NCBI RefSeq assembly: GCF_020804225.1
Contig: NZ_WJBI01000001.1
Span: 377,509 to 441,508 of the forward strand
DNA from: Methanosarcina sp. DH2
GTDB taxonomy: Archaea > Halobacteriota > Methanosarcinia > Methanosarcinales > Methanosarcinaceae
Length of the DNA: 64,000 bases
Direction: 5' to 3'
The position numbers and the translations under genes were made by a program. Position 1 is the first letter of the stretch; each line of letters begins with the position of its first letter. Of this stretch, positions 8,262 through 16,153 are shown one piece after another. The notes under the pieces were generated by a model. That model worked only from the letters and a program-made list of their open reading frames with translations, did no database searches and had not been told where the DNA came from.

Positions 8262-9155
8262 GTGGACATGGAGCCCACAATATTTGATCGTAAAATTTCT
8301 TCTCCCGGAGATTCGAACCCGGAAGTAGACAGAAATAGTGGAACTGAAGAAGAGTTATCTCCTGAAGAAAGCCTCTTTGTCTCTGATGAAACTTCAGACG
8401 AAGGGCCCTTTAAATGTGAACTGCCCCATTCCGGTCGCCCGGACAGTGGTATCAGAAAAGAAAATCTGAATAAAGGAGCCCCTGTAATAGAAGTTATCAA
8501 TGTCAAAAAGAGTTACATTCTGGGAGACACGGAAGTCCCTATTCTCAGCGATATCAACCTGACAGTAAGGGAAGGAGAATTTCTTGCTATAATGGGTCCT
8601 TCAGGATCAGGAAAAAGTACACTTATGAACCTCATAGGTTTTCTTGACAGGCCTACAGAAGGGAAGATCATAATTAAAGGACTTGATATCAATAAACTAT
8701 CTGATAAGGAGGTCGCTAGGCTCAGAGGGCTTGAGATCGGCTTTGTTTTCCAGACCTTTAACCTGATTCCAAGGCTTACTGCTCTTGAAAACGTAGAACT
8801 GCCCACCTACGCTAACACAAGAGAAGGTGTGGATACGCGCAAAAGGGCAAAAGACCTTCTTAAAATGGTGGGGCTTGAGGATCGCATGAACCATAAACCC
8901 GGTGAACTTTCTGGAGGGCAATCTCAAAGGGTCGCTATTGCCAGAGCTCTTATCAATGACCCGGCAATCCTCCTTGCGGATGAGCCCACAGGAAATCTGG
9001 ACTCTAAAACAGGTTGTGAAATTCTTGGTATGTTTACCAGGCTTAACGAAGGTGGCAGGACAATCATAATGATTACTCATGATCCTGAGATTGCAAAATA
9101 TGCTGATAGGGTAGTGCTCGTAAAAGACGGAATAGTCCAGAGCAATTCGGAGTAA
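8262..9155 (+). CDS. LolD/MacB-type ABC ATPase with acidic N-terminal extension (cassette 2)
   Basis: The 297-residue paralogue of the 4237 product has Walker A GPSGSGKST, signature LSGGQSQRV and Walker [13 protein letters not shown]. Before the ATPase core it has ~70 extra residues rich in Glu, Ser and Pro (EEELSPEESLFVSDETSDE), absent from the other copy and probably disordered. The start is GTG 8262 or ATG 8268 (GGCGGAG before them); no later start codon precedes the core, so the extension is probably translated. It drives the cassette-2 permease at 13011. The extension could be a regulatory tail; its role is unknown. Confidence 0.85.
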   Translation: MDMEPTIFDRKISSPGDSNPEVDRNSGTEEELSPEESLFVSDETSDEGPFKCELPHSGRPDSGIRKENLNKGAPVIEVINVKKSYILGDTEVPILSDINLTVREGEFLAIMGPSGSGKSTLMNLIGFLDRPTEGKIIIKGLDINKLSDKEVARLRGLEIGFVFQTFNLIPRLTALENVELPTYANTREGVDTRKRAKDLLKMVGLEDRMNHKPGELSGGQSQRVAIARALINDPAILLADEPTGNLDSKTGCEILGMFTRLNEGGRTIIMITHDPEIAKYADRVVLVKDGIVQSNSE

Positions 9156-9189
9156 TCTGGGCTAGTTCTGAACATTCCGTATATAGGAT

Positions 9190-9376
9190 AATCCAATTGT
9201 CTGAACAATCCAATTGTCTGAACAATCCAATTGTCTGAACAATCCAATTGTCTGAACAATCCAATTGTCTGAACAATCCAATTGTCTGAACAATCCAATT
9301 GTCTGAACAATCCAATTGTCTGAACAATCCAATTCTCTAAATAATCCAATACACCGAATAGTCCGGGATACTCTGA
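9190..9376. repeat. 17-bp minisatellite, 8 perfect units plus ~3 degenerate
   Basis: The unit AATCCAATTGTCTGAAC occurs eight times without change from 9190 to 9325, then decays through 9376. Each unit holds a small inverted repeat (ATTGT-CTGA-ACAAT), so the RNA could form a row of hairpins. It lies between the cassette-2 ATPase and S-layer-like genes and is absent from cassette 1. The unit contains no stop in any frame, which creates long false ORFs on the minus strand. Confidence 0.95.
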
Positions 9377-9445
9377 ATAGCCCCGAGTAATCCAGAACAC
9401 CCTTAACAATTAATTTCCAAATTTAGTCAATCAGGATGAGTTAGA

Positions 9446-10702
9446 ATGAAAATACCGGAAACCCCAATTACTTTTGTTGTTATTTTTCTGCTTTTAGTTT
9501 CATCTATTTTTGCGGTACCTGCATCTGCGGCAACTACCAGTGCAAATCTGAAAGTTACAATAGTTGAAACAAACCCTTACCCTGCAAAGATAGGAGAGTA
9601 TCTGGACATGACAGTTCAGGTAGAAAATGTAGGTAGAGACCGGGCAGATAATGTTGACATTGAAATAGTCCCTAACTATCCCTTTTCCCTTGATTCTCAG
9701 ACAAACGCAGTACAGAATATCGGGGCTCTTGCTCCCGACAAATTTGCATCCAAAGAGTTTCACCTTTTCGTGGACAAGAATGCTCAGAAGGGAATAAGGT
9801 CAATTGACATTCGTACAAGGACCGATAAAAACAGCCCATGGAGTGAGAAAACTTTTGATATAAGGATAGGTACTGAAACCTTTGACAGTAAAGGTACTCT
9901 GGAACTCAAAGAGGTAGTCTCTAACCCTGAAGCTTTCATGCCCGGAGATAGAGGTACTGTTACAGTAACTCTCAGCAATACAGCAACTGCGCCTACAGTG
10001 ACTATCGATGGAAAAGACTATGATACCAATGCGAGAATTCAGGCTGCGGTTTTGAGGCCGTTGTCTGATGGAGTAATTGTTCTTGATGCCCCTTACGGAG
10101 AGATGGGGCTACTTGGTCCCGGAGATAGCATTAAACTCACATTTAACGTTATGGTTTCTGAGGATTCAAGTGAAGGGAGTCATAACCTTGAACTTGCAAT
10201 CGAGGGCAATTCTTTTGATTACAACAGCCGGAAGAATATCCCTCTTGAAGTTGATTCCTCGAATGTAAAGGTTATTCCTTCAAAGGCCCTCAGGCTGGTA
10301 AACGGCGAAGCTACACTCGAGTTTGACGTAGCAAATACCCACCCAAATGAACTTAATTCTGTCAGCATAAGACCTGAAGCCGATGGGGTGGAATTTTACC
10401 CTGCCGAATATTTTATCGGGCCCATGGATGCTGATGAGCTTTTCACAATAGAGTTTGATGCTGTGACAGATCCATCTTCAGAAAACATAGGGGAAACCTC
10501 TGAACCGATTAATCTTAGCCTTTCTGCAAATTATGGCAACGGCATAAACAAACACGAAAATCTGGTAAGCAACCTTCGTATTCAACAGGTTGAGGAAAAC
10601 CAGGGGACCAGTTCAGGTCTGATTTTAATTGGCATCCTGCTTGTCGTCCTGGCTGCTACCGGTGCACTGATTTATAGAAAAAAACAGCGGAAAAACAAAT
10701 GA
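9446..10702 (+). CDS. S-layer-like (COG1361-type) extracellular protein, membrane anchored (cassette 2)
   Basis: The 418-residue paralogue of the 4954 product has a signal peptide (1 to ~28, ending VPASAA), the same Ig-like domains in the same order (YPAKIGEYLDMTVQVENVG; MPGDRGTVTVTLSNTA; KDYDTNARIQAAVLRPLSDG) and a C-terminal helix (~393-410) with a Lys/Arg tail. The shared blocks point to a recent duplication. Its spacing from the ATPase (290 bases, filled by the minisatellite) differs from cassette 1, so it may have its own translation control. Inferred role: extracellular partner of the MacB-like permease. Confidence 0.8.
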   Translation: MKIPETPITFVVIFLLLVSSIFAVPASAATTSANLKVTIVETNPYPAKIGEYLDMTVQVENVGRDRADNVDIEIVPNYPFSLDSQTNAVQNIGALAPDKFASKEFHLFVDKNAQKGIRSIDIRTRTDKNSPWSEKTFDIRIGTETFDSKGTLELKEVVSNPEAFMPGDRGTVTVTLSNTATAPTVTIDGKDYDTNARIQAAVLRPLSDGVIVLDAPYGEMGLLGPGDSIKLTFNVMVSEDSSEGSHNLELAIEGNSFDYNSRKNIPLEVDSSNVKVIPSKALRLVNGEATLEFDVANTHPNELNSVSIRPEADGVEFYPAEYFIGPMDADELFTIEFDAVTDPSSENIGETSEPINLSLSANYGNGINKHENLVSNLRIQQVEENQGTSSGLILIGILLVVLAATGALIYRKKQRKNK

Positions 10703-10833
10703 GTATTCCGAAAAGCCTGGAGTAATTCCAAAACCGTGCCTTTTAAGAGCTTTGAATCTCTATAAGTAGGAGTTCAAACAGGCTTTTCTATATTCATTGG
10801 AAGATAGGCAGTAACAGACTTCATACTGCGTTT

Positions 10834-10884
10834 ACAGCCTCTGTAATGAGCCAGAGGCTGTTACAGTAATCCAGCAGCCTCTGG
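10834..10884 (+). terminator. two mutually exclusive hairpins between convergent genes
   Basis: CAGCCTCTG occurs at 10835-10843 and 10875-10883, and its complement CAGAGGCTG lies between them at 10852-10860. The middle arm can pair with either side, about 10 bp each (ACAGCCTCTG with the left, CAGCCTCTGG with the right). The segment follows the cassette-2 S-layer-like gene by ~130 bases and faces the 3' end of the kinase gene. It may be a bidirectional terminator or a small switching RNA. Confidence 0.5.
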
Positions 10885-11157
10885 AGCTTACTGGTTTTCT
10901 TGGTCAGGCATATCCAGCCGGATCTGGCTTCTTTTTGAAAGACTTCTTAACTTTAGTTAGTTCTTAATTTCAGCTTTCTTTTTTAATTTAGTTCCCTTTT
11001 TTAATTTAGTTTCTTTTCAATTTAGTTTCCTTTCTCTGTAGCTGGTTTTCCAGTTTCAGTTTCCTGGTTCAGGTGCAGAGTTAGTTTTCTTGGATCTTTT
11101 TCCTTTAAGAGAAGAGTTTATTTTCTTCATTTTATTTTCTGAGATGGATGGTTTTTC

Positions 11158-12495
11158 CTATTCTAGCGGAAGGGTGAAGGTGAATGTACTTCCTTTTCCT
11201 ACCTCTGAGTCAACCCAGATCTTTCCGCCGTGAAGATCTACGAAATTCCTCACAATATATAAACCAAGGCCGGCTCCACCGTACCCGCGGGCTGCGGAAG
11301 AATCAGCCTGAGTAAAGGGCATAAATATTTTTTCGTAGCTCTCCTTTGAAAGCCCTATTCCATTATCCGAAACCTTAATTTCAAGGTCCCCGTCTTTTTT
11401 GCAGGCACTGATAATTACTTTTCCTCTCGCTGGAGTAAACTTTATGGCGTTGCTGACCAGGTTGTACAGGATCTGCCGGAATTTTGTAATATCAGCCTTA
11501 ACATTCCCTACGGATGAGTCTATGTTCAGTTCAACAGTAATTTTCTTAACCGAAGCAGGTGACAGGAGGCTCACTCTCACCTCTCCTATGAGGCTTGCAA
11601 CGTCCACATCCTCGTACTTGAGGGTCGTTTCACCAGCTTCAAGTCTTGAGATGTCAAGCAGGTTATTAATAATTTCAAGCAGGTTTTTCCCGCTTATCAG
11701 GATATTGTTAACATACTTTGATTGTTTTGTATTCATGGGCCCAAAAGCTCCTTCCATCAACAGGTCAGAGAAGCCTATTACTGAATTAAGGGGAGTTCGA
11801 AGCTCATGGCTCATATTCATTATGAAACTGTTCTTTACCCTGTTTGTGGCTTCAGCATCTTTTTTTGCTTTGAGAAGGGTTGTTTCAAGCTCTTTTTGTC
11901 CATTTACATCGCATGTGTTCACCAGATATTCCCATTTGTCTTTTCTTTTAAAGAGAACGCCCCTTTTCTCCACGAGCTCAAGAAGTGTGCTGCCCGATAA
12001 TCCTCCAAGCGGGAAACTATAGAGAAAAGTGAGGTTTCTTCTACTATCCTGATCAATTTCTTCAAGGTTTTTTTCTAATCTTTCAAGGAAGGGATTGAAG
12101 GAGCTCCCAGCTGTATTAAAATCGAGATTTATTCTGAATCCAGAAAATCCTTCGGAAATAGCTTTTCCACCCCTCCCCTCCATGAGTTCTTTTAATGCTG
12201 ATTCAAACAGGAGGATACTTTCTGAAAGTGTGCCTACCGGCATAATCTCTAATTGAGATGAAGTGATATATTTTCCAACATCCAATCCTGTTTTCTCAAG
12301 TTCACTCTTTGCTCTTTCGGCTGCCAGCGAATCCGGGACGATCCAGATGCAATGCTCTTCCCTGTCAATTCCCTGCTTAAAATAGGCAACAAGTAGTTCT
12401 GTCAGTTCTTCGCTATTGTCGTATACGGCGGAGAGCTGGGAGCTCTGTGGAATGCTTGAAAAGAGTTCGGGGTATTCGTCAGTATTTTTTATCAA
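11158..12495 (-). CDS. MEDS-domain sensor histidine kinase
   Basis: The 445-residue cytoplasmic kinase has an N-terminal MEDS domain (~15-180, with LLVAYFKQGIDREEHCIW), a type of sensor first described in methanogens and methylotrophs. A HisKA domain follows with the phospho-His ~230 in FIMNMSHELRTPLNSV, then HATPase with the N-box LVSNAIKF (~342), DNGIGLS (~384) and GGAGLGLYIV (~411). There is no membrane segment. TTG 12495 is the start, with GGAGGGGG ~8 bases before it. It lies opposite to the ABC cassette-2 genes and splits them. No response regulator is nearby. Confidence 0.9.
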   Translation of the reverse strand: MIKNTDEYPELFSSIPQSSQLSAVYDNSEELTELLVAYFKQGIDREEHCIWIVPDSLAAERAKSELEKTGLDVGKYITSSQLEIMPVGTLSESILLFESALKELMEGRGGKAISEGFSGFRINLDFNTAGSSFNPFLERLEKNLEEIDQDSRRNLTFLYSFPLGGLSGSTLLELVEKRGVLFKRKDKWEYLVNTCDVNGQKELETTLLKAKKDAEATNRVKNSFIMNMSHELRTPLNSVIGFSDLLMEGAFGPMNTKQSKYVNNILISGKNLLEIINNLLDISRLEAGETTLKYEDVDVASLIGEVRVSLLSPASVKKITVELNIDSSVGNVKADITKFRQILYNLVSNAIKFTPARGKVIISACKKDGDLEIKVSDNGIGLSKESYEKIFMPFTQADSSAARGYGGAGLGLYIVRNFVDLHGGKIWVDSEVGKGSTFTFTLPLE

Positions 12496-13010
12496 ATTTT
12501 TCCCCCTCCATGTGTTTACAATAAGCGCATTCTCAGCGCGCAGTCCGGTTTTAATGGGGCATGAAGCAGAGGCTGTGGAGGTATATAGGATAACTTCTAT
12601 TGCTCTGAATCCCGTTTAAAGTGTTTGGGAAATGTTTCTAAATTTCAGGGCAACATTTAATTTCTATCTTTTATTTCTTCTTAACTTTCTACATTTCATA
12701 CTTATGCTTATATTTTCTATCATATAACATCAGCATATATAAGAAATGTGCTAATTTATAATGTTTTAAAGTTAGTTCAGCTTCTACACCTCTATTACAG
12801 CAGAATACCCGAAGGAACCTTCCCATTTCTTGTAATGGTCTATTATATATTTGTAAACCAATATCTATTGGTTTTTATAGAAAATTAATAATCATCGGAT
12901 TGTTTGAAGGTAAAGCCTCCTTAAGAGGTAAAAGAACTTTAACGTTTTCATGCCTGCTTGAAGCTTCAGATAGAGTTTAAGCAGCCCGGATTTTTTGAAT
13001 GGGAGGTCGT
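12496..13010. other. divergent spacer between the kinase and permease genes
   Basis: It holds promoters for both directions: a minus-strand TATA-like stretch (12841-12853) and a plus-strand TTTTTATAG (12872-12880), with a perfect palindrome between. No gene is seen. Confidence 0.5.
12855..12874. promoter_or_regulatory. operator-like palindrome between divergent TATA boxes
   Basis: AAACCAATA-TC-TATTGGTTT is a perfect 9-bp inverted repeat. It overlaps the start of the plus-strand TATA-like sequence, so a bound dimeric regulator would block the permease promoter. The winged-helix protein at 7651 is a candidate; that is a guess. Confidence 0.45.
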
Positions 13011-14225
13011 ATGCTGAAGGTAAGGCAAGCTATCGGTATATCCCTTGGAAGTATCGCGAGTGCAAAGCTCCGCTCAGGTCTGACAACTCTTGGTATTATC
13101 ATAGGGATTGCTGCAGTGGTTGCAAATGTCTCCCTTGGGGAAAGTTTTAATGTTTTTTTTGAAGAAGAAATTAATGCCCAGGGTTCCAACTTTATTATTG
13201 TTTACAGCCAGGAACCTAACCTTTTTTACAACAATGAGCTTCAATTAATAGAAAAAACTCCCGGGATCAGCGGAGTTTCTCCAATAAAACAGCAACTAGG
13301 GGAAGTGACCTACTTCTCTCAAACAAAAAATATTGACATTGCAGGAGTAACCGGGGACTATGAGAATACCGCTAACATTATTATGGAAAGTGGTAGTTTC
13401 ATAAGCGACCAGGATGCTTTTTCCGCAGCCATCGGATCTAAGGTTGCAAATGAGAAATTCGACAGGAACATTTCTTCCCGCAGTTCAATAGACATTACCC
13501 TGCGCCTGGAAGGAGGCAGGACAGTAACCCGAACGTTCAAGGTTAAAGGCATCATTGAAAGCCTGAACACTTCGTTTGTCGGAGGGGGAATCGATAGAGA
13601 CGTGACCATCTTTATCCCTGTTTCAACCATCAACCAGATGCTTGAAGAAGATGATTTTTCAGCCTTTTTTGCCATGTCTGACAACATTGAGGATGTGGTA
13701 GAAACCTCGGACGAAGTGGACAAGCGGCTTGCCCGGAACTTTGGAGTATCTTCAAGGGATCTTGATGATGAGGACTCAAAACCCTACCGCATTTTTAATC
13801 AGGCAGACGTCCTTGAGCAGACAAACCAGCTTGCTGATACTCTGAGGAATTTCCTTGTTGCAGTGGCCCTCATCTCCCTGCTTGTAGGCTCGATAGGAAT
13901 AATGAATATAATGCTTGTTACAGTTACTGAGCGCACTAGGGAAATAGGGATTATGAAGGCACTTGGCTTCTCAAGTACTGATATCCTTATTCTCTTTATT
14001 ATCGAGTCTATTATTCTCAGCCTGTTTGGAGGACTTCTGGGATTAGCGGTTGGAATTGTGGGGGCCTATGCCATCACAACTGCTCTTGATTTGCCATTCC
14101 TGTACCCTCATTATGTTTTCGAGGTCGGGATTCTCGTTGCAGTTATTGTAGGGGTTGCTGCAGGGGTTTATCCGGCAAACAAAGCAGCAAAACTGGCTCC
14201 TGTGGATGCACTGAGGCATGAGTAA
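13011..14225 (+). CDS. MacB/FtsX-type ABC permease (cassette 2)
   Basis: The product is 404 residues from ATG 13011, which has GGGAGG (13001-13006) four bases before it; an upstream in-frame ATG at 12999 overlaps that site and is less likely. The layout matches the 6240 product: N-terminal helix (LTTLGIIIGIAAVVAN), extracellular MacB_PCD-type domain, three FtsX helices, VTERTREIGIMKALG and the end PANKAAKLAPVDALRHE. In cassette 1 the permease follows the S-layer-like gene directly; here 2.3 kb with the opposed kinase intervenes, so it needs its own promoter. Confidence 0.9.
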   Translation: MLKVRQAIGISLGSIASAKLRSGLTTLGIIIGIAAVVANVSLGESFNVFFEEEINAQGSNFIIVYSQEPNLFYNNELQLIEKTPGISGVSPIKQQLGEVTYFSQTKNIDIAGVTGDYENTANIIMESGSFISDQDAFSAAIGSKVANEKFDRNISSRSSIDITLRLEGGRTVTRTFKVKGIIESLNTSFVGGGIDRDVTIFIPVSTINQMLEEDDFSAFFAMSDNIEDVVETSDEVDKRLARNFGVSSRDLDDEDSKPYRIFNQADVLEQTNQLADTLRNFLVAVALISLLVGSIGIMNIMLVTVTERTREIGIMKALGFSSTDILILFIIESIILSLFGGLLGLAVGIVGAYAITTALDLPFLYPHYVFEVGILVAVIVGVAAGVYPANKAAKLAPVDALRHE

Positions 14226-14551
14226 AAAGGAGGGCAGGGAGCTTGAGTTTTTATAGTCCAGAAGTTTTCTTTTTCTTTATTTCTTTCCTCCCATTTTGTC
14301 TTGTTTCAGGGTTAGTATTTTTTCTCAAACCTTTTATGCTCCCATCTACGCAGGCATTTATATTCGGTGCAATTATATCTTAGTCTATATCACAGCAGAA
14401 ACCGGAACGCTAATTAAAGATCGGGGGAATACTTCTACAATAACGGATTTACAATAGCAAATTTCTTAATTTATCCTTCCCGGGTTAGTAGAAAGGACAT
14501 TATGTAATGTAAACCCAGATTTTTGTTTATACAGCATTGTGGAGGTAAAGG

Positions 14552-15160
14552 GTGGAAACCGGAGAAAAAATAGCCATTGGTGCCAGGAATTTCCTTTATC
14601 CTATGCCCACTATTCTTGTGGGTGCCGATGTGAATGGAAAGCCAAACTACCTGACAGTTGCTTTTTGCGGAATTGTGCAGGCAAGTCCTCCAATGATCGC
14701 AGTTACCCTGGGCAAAATGCACTATACAAATGAAGGAATTAAAGAAAACAATTGCTTCAGCGTGAATATTCCTTCTAGAGATATGGTTGAGGCTACGGAT
14801 TACTGCGGCATAGTTTCCGGAAAAAAAGTAGACAAATCCGACATCTTCAAAACTTTCTACGGAAAGCTCGAAAAAGCTCCCATGATCCGGAAGTGCCCTG
14901 TAAACCTTGAGTGCAGGCTCGTGGATACTCTTGATTTCGGAGGGACCAATGAAGTTTTTATTGGCGAGATTGTGGAAAGCTATGCAGAAGAACAATACCT
15001 TTGTAACGGAGTTCCTGATATAGAAAAGGTCAAACCTATCGTTTTTTCAATGTACGACAATAACTACTGGGGAATCGGAGAACATCTGGGTAAAGCATGG
15101 TGTGCGGGAAAAAAATTCCGCGAAAACATTAATGAAGACAGAAACGAAACTGATAGGTAG
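14552..15160 (+). CDS. flavin reductase-like protein (FMN-binding split barrel)
   Basis: The 202-residue protein begins with GTG 14552 after GGAGGT. The opening KIAIGARNFLYPMPTILVGA, the PPMIAVTLGK region (~47-56) and NCFSVNIPSRDMVEATDYCG (~65-85) fit the flavoredoxin/flavin-reductase family, which binds FMN in a dimeric split barrel and passes electrons to flavin or other acceptors. It precedes another flavoprotein gene by ~120 bases; the two may work together. The electron partner cannot be told. A TATA-like CATTTATATTCG lies near 14350. Confidence 0.8.
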   Translation: METGEKIAIGARNFLYPMPTILVGADVNGKPNYLTVAFCGIVQASPPMIAVTLGKMHYTNEGIKENNCFSVNIPSRDMVEATDYCGIVSGKKVDKSDIFKTFYGKLEKAPMIRKCPVNLECRLVDTLDFGGTNEVFIGEIVESYAEEQYLCNGVPDIEKVKPIVFSMYDNNYWGIGEHLGKAWCAGKKFRENINEDRNETDR

Positions 15161-15278
15161 AAGGATGGCTCTCTTTGCAGATGTCGATAAACGGTCTTAG
15201 ACCTGCTTCAGGTTGTTTTGAGCCGTCTTTTCTTCAGCTCATCACATTTAGTTTTCATGGAATACAGGGGGTTGTTGT

Positions 15279-16016
15279 ATGAAAATAACAGTATTCAGCG
15301 GGAGCCATAAAGGCAGGGAAGGAAACACCCTTATTATGGTCGAGGAATTTCTGAAAGGGGCAGAAGAAGCAGGGGCAGAAACTGAAAATATCATTCTTGC
15401 CGAGAAAAATATAAGACGTTGCAGGGGAAAATTTGAGTGCTGGCTCAAGACTCCCGGAATATGTACTATCCGTGACGATATGGATGATTTGCTTCCAATG
15501 TTTATGGCTTCGGATATCGTAGTCTTTGCATGTCCTGTATATTTTGATAACGTTCCTTCCGTAATGAAAAATTTTATAGAGAGGCTTGCTCCATTCCTTC
15601 TCCCTCAATTTGAGGAGGACGGAATGGGCGAGTACAGGCACGTTAAACGTTACGAGACGTATCCGAAATTCGTTGTGGTTTCAAACGCCGGGCTGCCAGG
15701 ACAGACAAATTTCGATGTAGGACGCCTTTTTTTCAGGCGGCTGGCAAGAACTTTTCACACCGAACTGATTGCAGAAATCTACAGGGGAGAAGGGGAAATT
15801 TTCAGGGGCACAAATAATATTATGTTAAAGCCTCTGATCGGAAAATACAAAAAGCTGCTCAGGTCCGCTGGCAAAGAAATCGTCGAAAATCAGGCGCTTT
15901 CAGAAAAAACAATTAAAGACCTTGAGAAACCAATTGTGCCTCCGAGCCTGTACATAAAGTTCGGAAACGAAGAATGGGATCGGCTAATTAAAGAATATCA
16001 AAAAGGAGAAAAATAA
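15279..16016 (+). CDS. NADPH-dependent FMN reductase / flavodoxin-like oxidoreductase
   Basis: The 245-residue protein begins MKITVFSGSHKGREGNTLI, the phosphate-binding loop of the flavodoxin fold, then has a Cys-bearing stretch (CRGKFECWLKTPGICTIRDD, ~47-66) and ASDIVVFACPVYFDNVPS, the usual FMN-contact strand-loop. The Cys spacing is that of WrbA-like/multimeric flavodoxin reductases and does not match the compact Cys motif of iron-sulfur flavoprotein Isf. The C-terminal ~70 residues are helical and basic. It probably forms an operon with the 14552 gene. The substrate is unknown. Confidence 0.8.
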   Translation: MKITVFSGSHKGREGNTLIMVEEFLKGAEEAGAETENIILAEKNIRRCRGKFECWLKTPGICTIRDDMDDLLPMFMASDIVVFACPVYFDNVPSVMKNFIERLAPFLLPQFEEDGMGEYRHVKRYETYPKFVVVSNAGLPGQTNFDVGRLFFRRLARTFHTELIAEIYRGEGEIFRGTNNIMLKPLIGKYKKLLRSAGKEIVENQALSEKTIKDLEKPIVPPSLYIKFGNEEWDRLIKEYQKGEK

Positions 16017-16153
16017 AACGAGTATTCTTTTCCCTCTCCGGATTCTTTAGTAGTCTGCAGTAGCTGAACTCTGCTGGTACTAACTAAACAAAATGCTAAA
16101 ATTAAATAAGAATAAAGAGCCTGGAGCAGACTCTCATGAAACAGACTCTCATA

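Noticed and set aside
8305-8330. GGTTCGAATC-like T-arm sequence on the minus strand
   Set aside because: Arms do not pair and no other tRNA part is present; it is inside the acidic extension of an ABC ATPase.
9190-9376. CRISPR array
   Set aside because: Units are directly adjacent with no unique spacers, and no cas gene is present anywhere in the window.
9073-9409. Two minus-strand ORFs of 84 and 110 codons with repeated Ile-Val-Gln-Thr motifs
   Set aside because: They arise from the 17-bp minisatellite, which has no stop in any frame; they have no ribosome site and overlap the ABC ATPase gene.
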